A stretch of DNA of 64,000 bases from Nocardia bovistercoris (GTDB lineage: Bacteria; Actinomycetota; Actinomycetes; Mycobacteriales; Mycobacteriaceae), in contig NZ_JADMLG010000004.1 in assembly GCF_015674855.1 (NCBI RefSeq), forward strand, positions 310,001 to 374,000, in the 5' to 3' direction. Shown here in pieces: positions 55,143 through 63,298 of the stretch (its first letter is position 1; every line of letters starts with the position of its first letter). The notes under the pieces are model-generated. The model was not told the DNA's origin, made no database searches, and was given only the letters and a program-made list of their open reading frames with translations. The position numbers were made by a program, and so were the translations under genes.

Positions 55143-56995
55143 CCGTCATCGAACCGCACCGCGCGGGGAGCTTCGACTCACTCGCCGGCGCCGTCGGCGA
55201 AACCCCGCTGGTCCGATTGAATCGGGTCACCGACGGCATCGCCGCGACTGTCTACGTGAAACTGGAATACCTGAATCCCGGTGGCAGCGTGAAGGATCGA
55301 GCGGCGCGCTCGATGCTTGACGCGGCCGAGGCCGACGGTTCGCTGCGCGCGGGCGGCACCGTGGTCGAGGCGAGTTCCGGCAATACCGGCATCGGGCTGG
55401 CCGCACTCGCCGTCGCCCGCGGGTACCGGGTGATCGTGGTGCTGCCGGACAAGTCGAGCGCGGAGAAGATCGCACTGCTGCGGGCCTACGGCGTGCAGGT
55501 GCACGTGACTCCCGGCGGCCGTCCGATCGGGCATCCCGAACATCTGCGCAGCGTGGCTCTGCGGTTGGTCGAGGCGACGCCGGGCGCCTGGTTCGCGAGC
55601 CAATACGACAATCCGGCGAATCCGTCGGCGCACTACCGCACCACGGGCCCCGAGGTCTGGGCGCAGACCGGCGGGCGGGTCACCCACTACGTGGCCGGGG
55701 TCGGCACCGGCGGCACCATCTCCGGTGCGGGCGAATACCTGAAAGAGGTGTCCGGCGGCGCGGTCACGGTGATCGCGGCCGACCCGGACTCGTCGGTGTA
55801 CGGCGGCGGCGACGGGCGCGCCTGGTATGTCGAATCCGTCGGGCACTACCTGCACCCGCGGACCGAGGAGGACGAATGGCCGTCCTCCTACCACCCCGAG
55901 GTGGTCGACCGGTTCGAGCGCATACCCGACACCGAGTCGCTGACCCTGCTGCACCGGCTCGCCCGCGAAGAGGGCCTGCTGCTCGGCGGCTCCTCGGGCA
56001 CCTCGATCGCCGCCGCGCTGCGGGTCGCGCGGACCCTCGACGCCGACCAAGTGGTCGTGGTCGTCGCCCCGGACTCGGGACGGTCATACTTGTCGAAGTA
56101 CTTCGATGACGAATGGTTGGGGCGCCTCGGCTTTCCGCTGGTGACACCCGCGAGCACGGTCACCGTCGGCGCCCTTCTCGGCCTCGCCGAAACCGGGCAG
56201 CGCGACCCCGCCCTCTACCCCGGACTCACACCGGACGCCGCCGCGCCGTTCGTTCTACCCTCGGACATCTCGGTCGCCGCCGCCCGCGCCCTGTTCGGGT
56301 CGGCGCGAACGCTGCCCGTGCGGTTGGCGCGGCCCAGATCCGGCGCGGCGGTGATCGCCGAAATCCTCGGCTCGGTGCGCGCCACGACACTCGCCGAAGC
56401 CCCCGACACCGATCCCATCACCGACCACATGGACGAGCCGCTGCCGGTGATCGGCGTGACCGAGCCGGTGACAGCCGCGCTGCGCCGAATCGGCGAGCAC
56501 GTGGGTCCGGTGCTCGTCGCACGCGTCGGAGTCGCCGTACACACTCTGGACGCGGCGCGATTCGCCACCGCGGCTGCGGACTACGAGGTGCGGGACACCG
56601 TGACCGAGGTCGACAGCGCGGGCTACGGAAGCACGGTGTCGGAGATCGAGCACGATGCGGCACGGACCGGACCTTCCACCGTGCAGGCGGGGACCGGGAT
56701 CGTAGTGGGGGAACGCGAGGTGATCGTGGCGAGCGGAGAAGCGGGGGCGAACGCCGAGGACGCCGAAGCCGGGACCCGTGCGTCGGAGGTTGGAACCGAC
56801 GCGGCGCAGGCAGGGCGGCGAGCGCCGAAGGGGCGGGAAGGCGCAGCGGAGGCTAAGTCCGGGGTACCCGCGGCCGCGCGCGGGGTCGTGGTGGTCGGGA
56901 CCGAGGCGGCAAAGCCCGGAGAAGCCGAGTCCGAGTCTGTGGTGGCGGAAATCGCGAGTGGGCGTGCGCCGTCTGCCGAAGGGGTTGAGTCGTGA
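55139..56995 (+). CDS. Cystathionine beta-synthase/cysteine-synthase-like PLP enzyme with CBS-like region and long tail
   Basis: A 618-residue protein. Residues 1-320 are a fold-type II PLP domain: PLP lysine K52 (GGSVKDRAA), SSGNTG phosphate-side loop, and GTGGTISGAG. Residues ~325-465 look like a degenerate CBS-domain pair (TVGALLG, MDEPLPVIGV). Residues ~470-618 are an A/E/G-rich low-complexity tail not found in standard enzymes (about 460 residues). It would act on serine, O-acetylserine or homocysteine; which one is not clear. It is coupled to the ABC transporter before it and the YcnI gene after it, which suggests the imported compound and sulfur metabolism are linked. Confidence 0.8.
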   Translation: MTVIEPHRAGSFDSLAGAVGETPLVRLNRVTDGIAATVYVKLEYLNPGGSVKDRAARSMLDAAEADGSLRAGGTVVEASSGNTGIGLAALAVARGYRVIVVLPDKSSAEKIALLRAYGVQVHVTPGGRPIGHPEHLRSVALRLVEATPGAWFASQYDNPANPSAHYRTTGPEVWAQTGGRVTHYVAGVGTGGTISGAGEYLKEVSGGAVTVIAADPDSSVYGGGDGRAWYVESVGHYLHPRTEEDEWPSSYHPEVVDRFERIPDTESLTLLHRLAREEGLLLGGSSGTSIAAALRVARTLDADQVVVVVAPDSGRSYLSKYFDDEWLGRLGFPLVTPASTVTVGALLGLAETGQRDPALYPGLTPDAAAPFVLPSDISVAAARALFGSARTLPVRLARPRSGAAVIAEILGSVRATTLAEAPDTDPITDHMDEPLPVIGVTEPVTAALRRIGEHVGPVLVARVGVAVHTLDAARFATAAADYEVRDTVTEVDSAGYGSTVSEIEHDAARTGPSTVQAGTGIVVGEREVIVASGEAGANAEDAEAGTRASEVGTDAAQAGRRAPKGREGAAEAKSGVPAAARGVVVVGTEAAKPGEAESESVVAEIASGRAPSAEGVES

Positions 56996-57684
56996 GGTCG
57001 GGACTTCGGTGGGCGACCACTTTGGTCGCGGTGGCGTTTCTCACCGGGTGGGGGACCGCGACCGCGCATGTGACGGCCTCCGCTCCCGATGCCGCGCCCG
57101 GCGCGTACTCGGTGGTGACTTTGCGCGTGCCCACCGAATCAGCCACGGCGGGTACCGTGCGACTCGAAGTGAACCTGCCCGCCGAACAGCCGTTGGCGGT
57201 GGTCCGCAACGCCACCACACCCGGTTGGGATGTGGCGCAACGCCGCATCGCGCTCCCCACCCCGATCGACAACGGGCACGGCGGCAAGGTCGCCGAGACC
57301 GTCACCTCGGTGACCTTCACCGCCCAGCCCGGAATCGCGGTCGCCCCCGGTGAATTCGCCGAATTCCGCTTACTCCTCGGCCCACTCCCCAACACCCGCG
57401 AACTCGTGCTCCCGACGTTGCAGACCTACAGCGACGGAACGGTGGTCTCCTGGATCGAACGCAGCACCGACGGTTCCGTCCCCGAAAAACCGGCCCCCGT
57501 CGTCCGCGTCCAAGCCGAAAAGGTCAACGACTCAGGCCATTCCCACGAGACGGCAGAACCGCGACTCGCGGCCCGATCGGAATCCGTCGGCACCGACTGG
57601 GGCGTTCGCGCCGCCACCGCCACCGCATTGGCGGCACTGGTATTGGCGGGCCTGGCCCTGATCCGCGGCACGCGGAGTCGATGA
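56992..57684 (+). CDS. YcnI-like DUF1775 copper-associated protein
   Basis: A 230-residue exported membrane-anchored protein: signal peptide ending TATA, then HVTASAPDAAPGAYSVVTLRVPTES, in which the first mature histidine is the copper ligand known for YcnI of Bacillus subtilis. A C-terminal membrane helix (AATATALAALVLAGLALI) and basic end anchor it. YcnI genes usually neighbour copC/copD, as here. The GTG start overlaps the PLP-enzyme stop (GTGA), and its stop overlaps the CopC-CopD gene. Confidence 0.9.
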   Translation: MRSGLRWATTLVAVAFLTGWGTATAHVTASAPDAAPGAYSVVTLRVPTESATAGTVRLEVNLPAEQPLAVVRNATTPGWDVAQRRIALPTPIDNGHGGKVAETVTSVTFTAQPGIAVAPGEFAEFRLLLGPLPNTRELVLPTLQTYSDGTVVSWIERSTDGSVPEKPAPVVRVQAEKVNDSGHSHETAEPRLAARSESVGTDWGVRAATATALAALVLAGLALIRGTRSR

Positions 57685-59360
57685 GCACGCGTCACCCGTA
57701 TGCGGTTGGCGGGATGGTGACGGGCCGCGCGTTTCTCGGTTCGGCGGCGACTTCGGGGGTTATCGCGCGGGTGCGCGACGTGAGGCGCGTGTTGGGGTGT
57801 GTGCTGGGGGTTTTCGTGGTTCTCGCGGGGGTGGCGGGGCCTGCGGGGGCGCATGCGGTGGTGGTGGGGACGGTGCCCGCGTACGGGGCGAGCGTCGATG
57901 TGGCGCCCGAGCGGGTGACCGTGACGTTCGACGAGGGGGTTACCGCTGCCGAGCGGGCGGTGACCGTGACCGATCGGGATGGGGTTCGGGTCGACGCGGG
58001 GGAGGTGTCGACGGCGGATGGGGGGCGGACGGTCGCTGTGCGGCTGCCACCGGATCTGCCGCGCGGTACCTATCTGCTCGGGTGGGTGGTGTTGTCGGCC
58101 GACGGGCATACCGTCAGCGGGTCCAGCGTCTTCGGGGTGGGCGTGCCGCCCGATCTCACACTCGCGGCGCCGCCGCCCGATCCGCTGCGTGCCGCCGTCG
58201 ACACCGTTATCCGCCTGCTGGCGGCGTTGAGTTATCTCGGGATCGCGGCCGCTGTCGGCGCGCCGTTGATCGCTCGGTCGGTGTGGCCCGCGGGGATTCG
58301 TGCGGCGGCGCTCGGCAGGCTGGTCCGGGTCGGGGCGGTCACGGTCGCGGTGACGGCGGTGCTCACGTTCCTCGCGGTGCCCGCGCGGCTCGCGGGCGCC
58401 GCCGGGTGGGGTGATCCCGAGGTGTGGTGGCAGGCGGCGGGGTCGACGCTTGGGGCGGCGGCGCTGGTGCGTGCGGTCGCGGCGGGCATCATCGCTGTCG
58501 TCGGTGAGCGGTTGCGGGATGTCGGCGGCGGTGCGTCCTGGGGGGTCGGCGGTGTTGTCGTGGTGGTGAGCACAGCGGTCGCCGGGCACGCCGCAGCGGG
58601 TGCGGATCGTCCGATCGCGGTGGTGTCCACGGTGATTCACCTGACGGCGATGGCGGTGTGGATCGGCGGACTACTGGTCGCGCTGCTGCTGCGACGGCAT
58701 CCGGATCGGGCCGGGATACTGACCCGATTCGGGCGGTACGCGGCGGCGTCGATCGTGGCGCTCGCGGTGACCGGCGCCTACCAGACGTGGCGTTCGGTGA
58801 CGCCCGTGCAGGCCCTGTGGACCACGTCGTGGGGTCGGTTGCTGCTGCTGAAACTGGTGGTGGTGTTCGCTGTGCTCGGTGTCGCGGTGGCGGTGCGCGC
58901 CGCGGTGCGGCGATCCGGCGACGGCACGCGGCTGCTGCGCGTCGAGGTGGCGCTGCAAGTGGCGGTGGTCACGGTGACCGCGATCCTGGTCGGCGTCACG
59001 CCCGCGCGCGACAGTTACGACCCGCCGGTCACCATGGTCGCCGACCTCGGCCCGGTCCGCGCCGACGTTTCGGTCGACGGGGCGGGCGCGGGCGATCAAG
59101 AGATCACGGTGCGACTGCGCGACGGTTCCGGCGCCGCCATCGGCGCCGCGCGGGTCAGCGGGCAGCTGACCAGGGCGGACGCCGACGCGGGGCCGATCGA
59201 TATCGCGTTCCGGCGGGTGGAGCCCGTGGAATTCGGGCCCCACTATTTCAGCGCCGAATCGGTGCGGGTACCGCTCGCGGGGCAGTGGCGGCTGCGGCTG
59301 ACGGTGGTCGTGGATCGGACCAACGCCTACACCGCCACCGTGCCCTATCGAGTCTGGTAG
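57681..59360 (+). CDS. CopC-CopD fusion, copper resistance/import membrane protein
   Basis: A 559-residue fusion. A signal peptide ends near residue 57 (GPAGA), then CopC (HAVVVGTVPAYGASVDVAPE, with the N-terminal histidine and LSADGHTVSGSSVF as copper-binding signatures) to about residue 155. About eight membrane helices of the CopD type follow (about 165-430, including HLTAMAVWIGGLLVALLLRR and GRLLLLKLVVV). A C-terminal ~110-residue beta domain, probably periplasmic, resembles YtkA/FixH. CopC binds copper outside and CopD is thought to move it inward. ATGA overlap with the YcnI gene. Last gene of the run; its stop lies 9 bases from the convergent LLM gene. Confidence 0.9.
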   Translation: MSTRHPYAVGGMVTGRAFLGSAATSGVIARVRDVRRVLGCVLGVFVVLAGVAGPAGAHAVVVGTVPAYGASVDVAPERVTVTFDEGVTAAERAVTVTDRDGVRVDAGEVSTADGGRTVAVRLPPDLPRGTYLLGWVVLSADGHTVSGSSVFGVGVPPDLTLAAPPPDPLRAAVDTVIRLLAALSYLGIAAAVGAPLIARSVWPAGIRAAALGRLVRVGAVTVAVTAVLTFLAVPARLAGAAGWGDPEVWWQAAGSTLGAAALVRAVAAGIIAVVGERLRDVGGGASWGVGGVVVVVSTAVAGHAAAGADRPIAVVSTVIHLTAMAVWIGGLLVALLLRRHPDRAGILTRFGRYAAASIVALAVTGAYQTWRSVTPVQALWTTSWGRLLLLKLVVVFAVLGVAVAVRAAVRRSGDGTRLLRVEVALQVAVVTVTAILVGVTPARDSYDPPVTMVADLGPVRADVSVDGAGAGDQEITVRLRDGSGAAIGAARVSGQLTRADADAGPIDIAFRRVEPVEFGPHYFSAESVRVPLAGQWRLRLTVVVDRTNAYTATVPYRVW

Positions 59361-59369
59361 CGCGCGGGC

Positions 59370-60245
59370 TCAGCCGAGTTCGGCCAGCAGCGGGACAGCG
59401 GGCGCCATGCCGTCGATCCACGCGGCGGGGGAACCGGTGGTGGGGGTGATGATGGCGGAGTGGATGCCGAGTTTCGCGTAATCGGCCATGCCGCGTACGA
59501 ATTCGTCGCGGGTCTCGGGGGTCGGCCTCGGGTTGTTGGGCAGGATGGTCTTGCGGATCGTGTCGTAGTCGCGGCCGAGATCGTCGCAGTGGCGGCGCAG
59601 GACGTCGAGTTTGTGCTCCACGTCGGCGGGGGAACTGCCGAACAGGTTGCAGGCGTCGCCGTATTGCGCGACCAGTCGCAGGGTCTTGCGTTCACCGCTG
59701 CCGCCGATCATTACCGTCGGCCGGTGCAGCGGCTGCGGCGAACACAGGGTCTCGGCCAGCTGGTAGTGCTTGCCTTCGAACGGCCCGTTGTCCCGCGGAT
59801 CCCACATCTGCGCGCAGATCCGCAGCGCCTCCTCCAGCCGCTCGAAGCGTTCGGAGATCGCCGGATACGGCACGCCCATGCCGAGGTGTTCGCGCTCGAA
59901 CCAGGCCGCGCCGATACCGAGGGCGGCGCGTCCGCCCGAGAGCACGTCGAGGGTGGTGACGATCTTGGCCAGCAGGCCGGGATGCCGGTAGGTCACGCCG
60001 GTGACGAGCAGGCCGAGTTCGATGCTCGAGGTGTGCGCGGCCAGGAACCCGAGCGTCGTGTACCCCTCGAGCATGTTCGCCTCGGCGGGCAGTCCGGTCG
60101 GCTCGATCTGGAAATAGTGGTCCATGAACGACAGCCACGTGGCGCCCGCGGCCTCCGCCGCCGCGCCGACCCTGGCCAGCTCGCTCGCGATGGCTCCTGT
60201 GCCACCCTCGATGTCGAAGATCGGAACGTGAATGCCGAGCTCCAT
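59370..60245 (-). CDS. LLM-class F420-dependent oxidoreductase
   Basis: A 291-residue TIM-barrel luciferase-like monooxygenase/F420 oxidoreductase. MELGIHVPIFD opens the barrel; SFMDHYFQI, LGLLVTGVTYRHPGLLAKIVTTLDVLSGGR, LGIGAAWFEREH and PTVMIGGSGERKTLRLVAQYGDACN are typical of F420-binding members. Substrate unknown. GAGGAG precedes the ATG. The promoter has a 19-base spacer with a MerR-type palindrome, so induction by a MerR-family activator (not in the window) is likely. Confidence 0.9.
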   Translation of the reverse strand: MELGIHVPIFDIEGGTGAIASELARVGAAAEAAGATWLSFMDHYFQIEPTGLPAEANMLEGYTTLGFLAAHTSSIELGLLVTGVTYRHPGLLAKIVTTLDVLSGGRAALGIGAAWFEREHLGMGVPYPAISERFERLEEALRICAQMWDPRDNGPFEGKHYQLAETLCSPQPLHRPTVMIGGSGERKTLRLVAQYGDACNLFGSSPADVEHKLDVLRRHCDDLGRDYDTIRKTILPNNPRPTPETRDEFVRGMADYAKLGIHSAIITPTTGSPAAWIDGMAPAVPLLAELG

Positions 60246-60285
60246 GGAGTGCTCTCCTCATATTTCGACGAATCCGTGTGCCACC

Positions 60286-60316
60286 ACGCTATGACTTGGA
60301 GTGCGCTCCAGGTCAA
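60286..60316 (-). promoter_or_regulatory. MerR-type promoter of the LLM gene
   Basis: On the minus strand: -35 TTGACC (60316-60311), a 19-base spacer and -10 TAGCGT (60291-60286). The spacer contains TGGAG-CGCA-CTCCA, an inverted repeat. Over-long 19-base spacers with a central dyad are the hallmark of MerR-activated promoters. Confidence 0.6.
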
Positions 60317-60520
60317 GGCCGAGCCGCCCGACTCCCGGCGCGCCGCGATGGTGTCCGACGAAGGCGCCGGGACCGAGTCGAACCGCGAATGCCCGTTTCC
60401 TCCGCCACGGGTCGTCGCGGGTATTCGGCCACCTCCGTGTCCCCGCCGGACCGAGCTCGCCGCCACGGATGATCCCGATCCGACGATGCCCAGAAGACGT
60501 GCGCAGGTCCACATACGCTC

Positions 60521-60590
60521 GCCGTCCGTGCCGTCCGTGCCGTCCGTGCCGTCCGTGCCGTCCGTGCCGTCCGTGCCGTCCGTGCCGTCC
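60521..60590. repeat. Perfect 9-bp satellite, 7.8 copies
   Basis: The unit GCCGTCCGT is repeated without error from 60521 to 60590. Non-coding location. Confidence 0.97.
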
Positions 60591-60754
60591 TGTTCACGCG
60601 GAACAAGGCGCGCGCTCGAGCGTCGGTGTCCGGGCCGGCTCTCGCTGGAGCGGAGGCGGCCCGACAGCGCGGATCAGCTCGCGCATGACGTCGGCCGTGC
60701 CGTGCCGCCGACCGTCGCGAGTCGCGGTGGCGGTTCTTCGCGCGGGTGTGGAAC

Positions 60755-61852
60755 CTACCGTCCGGTCGGCGGCATGACCCCCGGCTGATTCGTCGTGGAC
60801 TCGGCGGGCGCCGACTGACTCTGGTTGTCCGGGACGGGTCCGGTGACGCCGGGTTGGCCGCCAGGATCGGGCAGCGGTGTGCCGGGCGCGGGCTGCTGGG
60901 CGGCCGGTGCGGGTGGAGGCGGTGGTGGCGCCTGGGTGGATGGCGGCGGCGGCGCTTCCTGAGTCGGCGGGGGCGGTGGTGGTGGCGCTTGAGTGGTGGG
61001 CGGCGCCTGTGTGGTCGGGGGCGCCTGGGTCGTGGGTGGCGCTTCGGTGGTCGGCGGCGCCTGCGGAGTGGGCGGTGCCTGGGTGGTCGGCGGCGCCTGC
61101 GTCGTCGACGGCGGCTGGCTCGTGGTGGGTGGCGCTTGCGTGGTGGGTGGCGCGGGGACGGGCTCCTGTGCGCGTGGAGCGGGTGCGGCGTTCTCCGGTA
61201 CGCGCGGCTGTTCGTCGCGCGGAATGCCCTGTGCTCCATCACCACTGGGCGGCGTGTACGGCTGCGGCTCCCGGTAGCCGGGCTGCGGAGTGGCGGTGGA
61301 CCGGCCGTCGGTCGGCGACTGCGGGTTCGGGGGCAGCGCGGGCACCGCCGTACCGGCCGCGGTGTAGGCGGGCTTGTAGATCATGTTCATCGCCATGACC
61401 GCCTCCTGACGCAGCGCCTCCCGCAGCATCTGGGCGTCGATCACGTGCGCCGCCTCGAGCAACTGCGCGATGGCGCCGATCGGCCCGACACCGCCGGGCG
61501 GCGCGACCGCCAGTTTGGTCGCCTCGGCGGCCGCGGCGACCGCGCCCAGCCGCGCGCCGACCTGACCGAGTACCGCAGACAGCTCGTCGACCGACGCGGC
61601 GAAACTGCGGGTGCTCGCATACGCGGCCTCGGCCGCCGCGCCCTCCCACGCCATGCCGTTCATCACCCGGTCCGCGTTGCCGCGCGCCATCGGGAAGGTG
61701 GCGGCCAGCGTGCCCGCCACCTCGAGCCAGGTCGTCGACGCGCGCAGCACGGCGGCGGCGTCGATCTGCTGGGCCTTGGCGTAGATCTCCTCGTGCGTCA
61801 TCGACTCGAAATGTTCCATCGCGTTGATGTAGTTCGGATCGTTCCCGGTCAC
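60755..61852 (-). CDS. PPE-like T7SS substrate with proline-rich tail (triad 2)
   Basis: A 365-residue protein. Residues 1-~170 are helical with WEG at 69-71, the PPE/WXG100-type turn. The N-terminal MTHEEIYAKAQQIDAA aligns with the short PPE-like protein at 11552. The rest is a proline/threonine tail (APPTTQ and PPPTQ units, some 20 repeats), likely to span the envelope or be surface-exposed. The GTG start overlaps the PE-like stop (GTGA). Its chaperone is probably the EspG-like protein at 62372. Confidence 0.75.
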   Translation of the reverse strand: MTGNDPNYINAMEHFESMTHEEIYAKAQQIDAAAVLRASTTWLEVAGTLAATFPMARGNADRVMNGMAWEGAAAEAAYASTRSFAASVDELSAVLGQVGARLGAVAAAAEATKLAVAPPGGVGPIGAIAQLLEAAHVIDAQMLREALRQEAVMAMNMIYKPAYTAAGTAVPALPPNPQSPTDGRSTATPQPGYREPQPYTPPSGDGAQGIPRDEQPRVPENAAPAPRAQEPVPAPPTTQAPPTTSQPPSTTQAPPTTQAPPTPQAPPTTEAPPTTQAPPTTQAPPTTQAPPPPPPPTQEAPPPPSTQAPPPPPPAPAAQQPAPGTPLPDPGGQPGVTGPVPDNQSQSAPAESTTNQPGVMPPTGR

Positions 61853-62226
61853 GAGCGCACCACCCTCGACTCGACGGCACGCAGGGCGGCGGCGTTGGCG
61901 GCGTCGGCCTCGTCGTAGAGCCCCGCGCTGATCAGGAATGCCTCCTTCATGCGGTAGGCGGCTTCGATGTAGTGGTCGAGCAGGGCGGCGGCGTCGCGCG
62001 CCTTGTGCGCGAAACCGGCCTGCAACTGCTGGGCGGAGACGAATCCGCCGAAGCCTTCCAGCTCCGCCACCGATTCGAGGTTCTGGCGCAGGGTGAGCAA
62101 CCGGTCGGCCTGGTTCTCGTACACCTGCGCGCAGCGCCGCGCGGCTTCGGGATCGAACTTGATGGTGCCTGTTTGCGCGTCCTGCTTGAACCGCGCGATA
62201 TCGGCACGGCTGTTCTCGATAGTCAT
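61849..62226 (-). CDS. PE/WXG100-like small T7SS substrate (triad 2)
   Basis: A 125-residue helical hairpin protein. The C-terminal motif YDEAD matches the type VII secretion signal YxxxD/E found after the helical hairpin of EsxB and PE proteins. It shares the PEAARRxAQ and EADAAN segments with the protein at 12121. ATG at 62226 has GGGGG five bases upstream. It overlaps the PPE-like gene by GTGA, so the two are probably exported as a heterodimer. Confidence 0.75.
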   Translation of the reverse strand: MTIENSRADIARFKQDAQTGTIKFDPEAARRCAQVYENQADRLLTLRQNLESVAELEGFGGFVSAQQLQAGFAHKARDAAALLDHYIEAAYRMKEAFLISAGLYDEADAANAAALRAVESRVVRS

Positions 62227-62371
62227 GCGCACCCCCGTTATCGGTCGGTCCGCCTCAGCGTATCCCGAAGGTCTGTCCGCGGTAAGCAATAGTGGTCTGC
62301 ACGACCGCTAGCGACAGTATTCAGTGGCTCCCGCACGCGGCGGTATCACTGTCTGCCGCTCGCGGCGGTGT

Positions 62372-63082
62372 TCAGTGGGCTTGTGCCGGAATGCGTTTCT
62401 GCAATTGCACCCCGATCTGTTCCGGCGAGGCGGGCACCACGTGCACCATCTCACCGGCTTTGATGAGGTAGCGGCCGTCGCCCGCGACGTCGATCCAGGT
62501 GTAGTGGATCGGCGGCGTCGGCTCGGACCGGTCGAGCCTGGTCTCGATGCGGATATGTCCTTCCGCGGTATGCGGTTTCAGCAGCAGTCGCCGGATCGGG
62601 GCGGCCGCCGGAATCCGCGCGACGGTCTCGCTGTCGCGGACCGCGTCGGCTTCGGCGGCGCGCGCCGGGAACCGACCCGCGGGCGCTTTCGGCAGCAGCG
62701 CCGCGACGCGAGCGCCGAGCTTGTTGCTGTGTCCGATCGAAATACGCACCGTGCCACCGAAATCCGGGCGGTTGCCCGGCTCCTGGACAGCCAGCACCGC
62801 ACGGTCGAACACCGTGCAGGCCAGCAGCCGGATCTCACTGCCCGCGGTGTGCGCGCCGCCGATGGCGACGATGCGGGTGTGCGGGTGCGCGAGTATGCGC
62901 AGACACGCCGTCAGATCCGGGTCACCGCCGCGCGGTAGTCGTTCGGCGAGAGTGATGCGGAGCTTCTCGGCGGCGTCCTCGGTGCGCGGGGTCTCGAGGA
63001 CACGCAACGGGTACGGGTGCCGATCCACTTCGGTTTCTCGCCAGACATGCGCGAATTCGTCCGGAGTGAACGTCCATCCCAC
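62372..63082 (-). CDS. ESX secretion-associated EspG-family protein (triad 2)
   Basis: A 236-residue EspG-like chaperone beginning GWTFTPDEFAHVWRE. Homologous to the protein at 10839 (shared DPDLTxxLRILA, HYTWIDVAGDGRYL). GTG start at 63082. Here the gene comes first in the triad (EspG, then PE, PPE), whereas in triad 1 it comes last. The gap to the PE-like gene is 145 bases. Confidence 0.75.
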   Translation of the reverse strand: MGWTFTPDEFAHVWRETEVDRHPYPLRVLETPRTEDAAEKLRITLAERLPRGGDPDLTACLRILAHPHTRIVAIGGAHTAGSEIRLLACTVFDRAVLAVQEPGNRPDFGGTVRISIGHSNKLGARVAALLPKAPAGRFPARAAEADAVRDSETVARIPAAAPIRRLLLKPHTAEGHIRIETRLDRSEPTPPIHYTWIDVAGDGRYLIKAGEMVHVVPASPEQIGVQLQKRIPAQAH

Positions 63083-63298
63083 GCCGAATCACATCCTCAC
63101 CGAGCTCACCGAGACGCGACGAGCATAACGGGAATCACCACGAATGCGATGTGGAGTTGTGAACCCGCATCGCAGTGTTGCGGACCGACGCCGCGACGAG
63201 TAATCGGATATACCGGAATGAAACCCGGTTCTCGCGCGGCTCCTTCGAGCCGCGCGGCCCTGTCGGGACCGTGGTGACCGGGGTGGATGGGAGATGGC

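Larger units (their letters stand above)
60246..60754. other. 509-base region between the LLM and PPE-like genes
   Basis: It holds the MerR-type promoter (60286-60316) and the 9-bp satellite (60521-60590). Otherwise nothing recognisable. Confidence 0.45.

Noticed and set aside
60301..60777. Protein with PSV repeats
   Set aside because: A frame through the 9-bp satellite and promoter DNA without a start signal.
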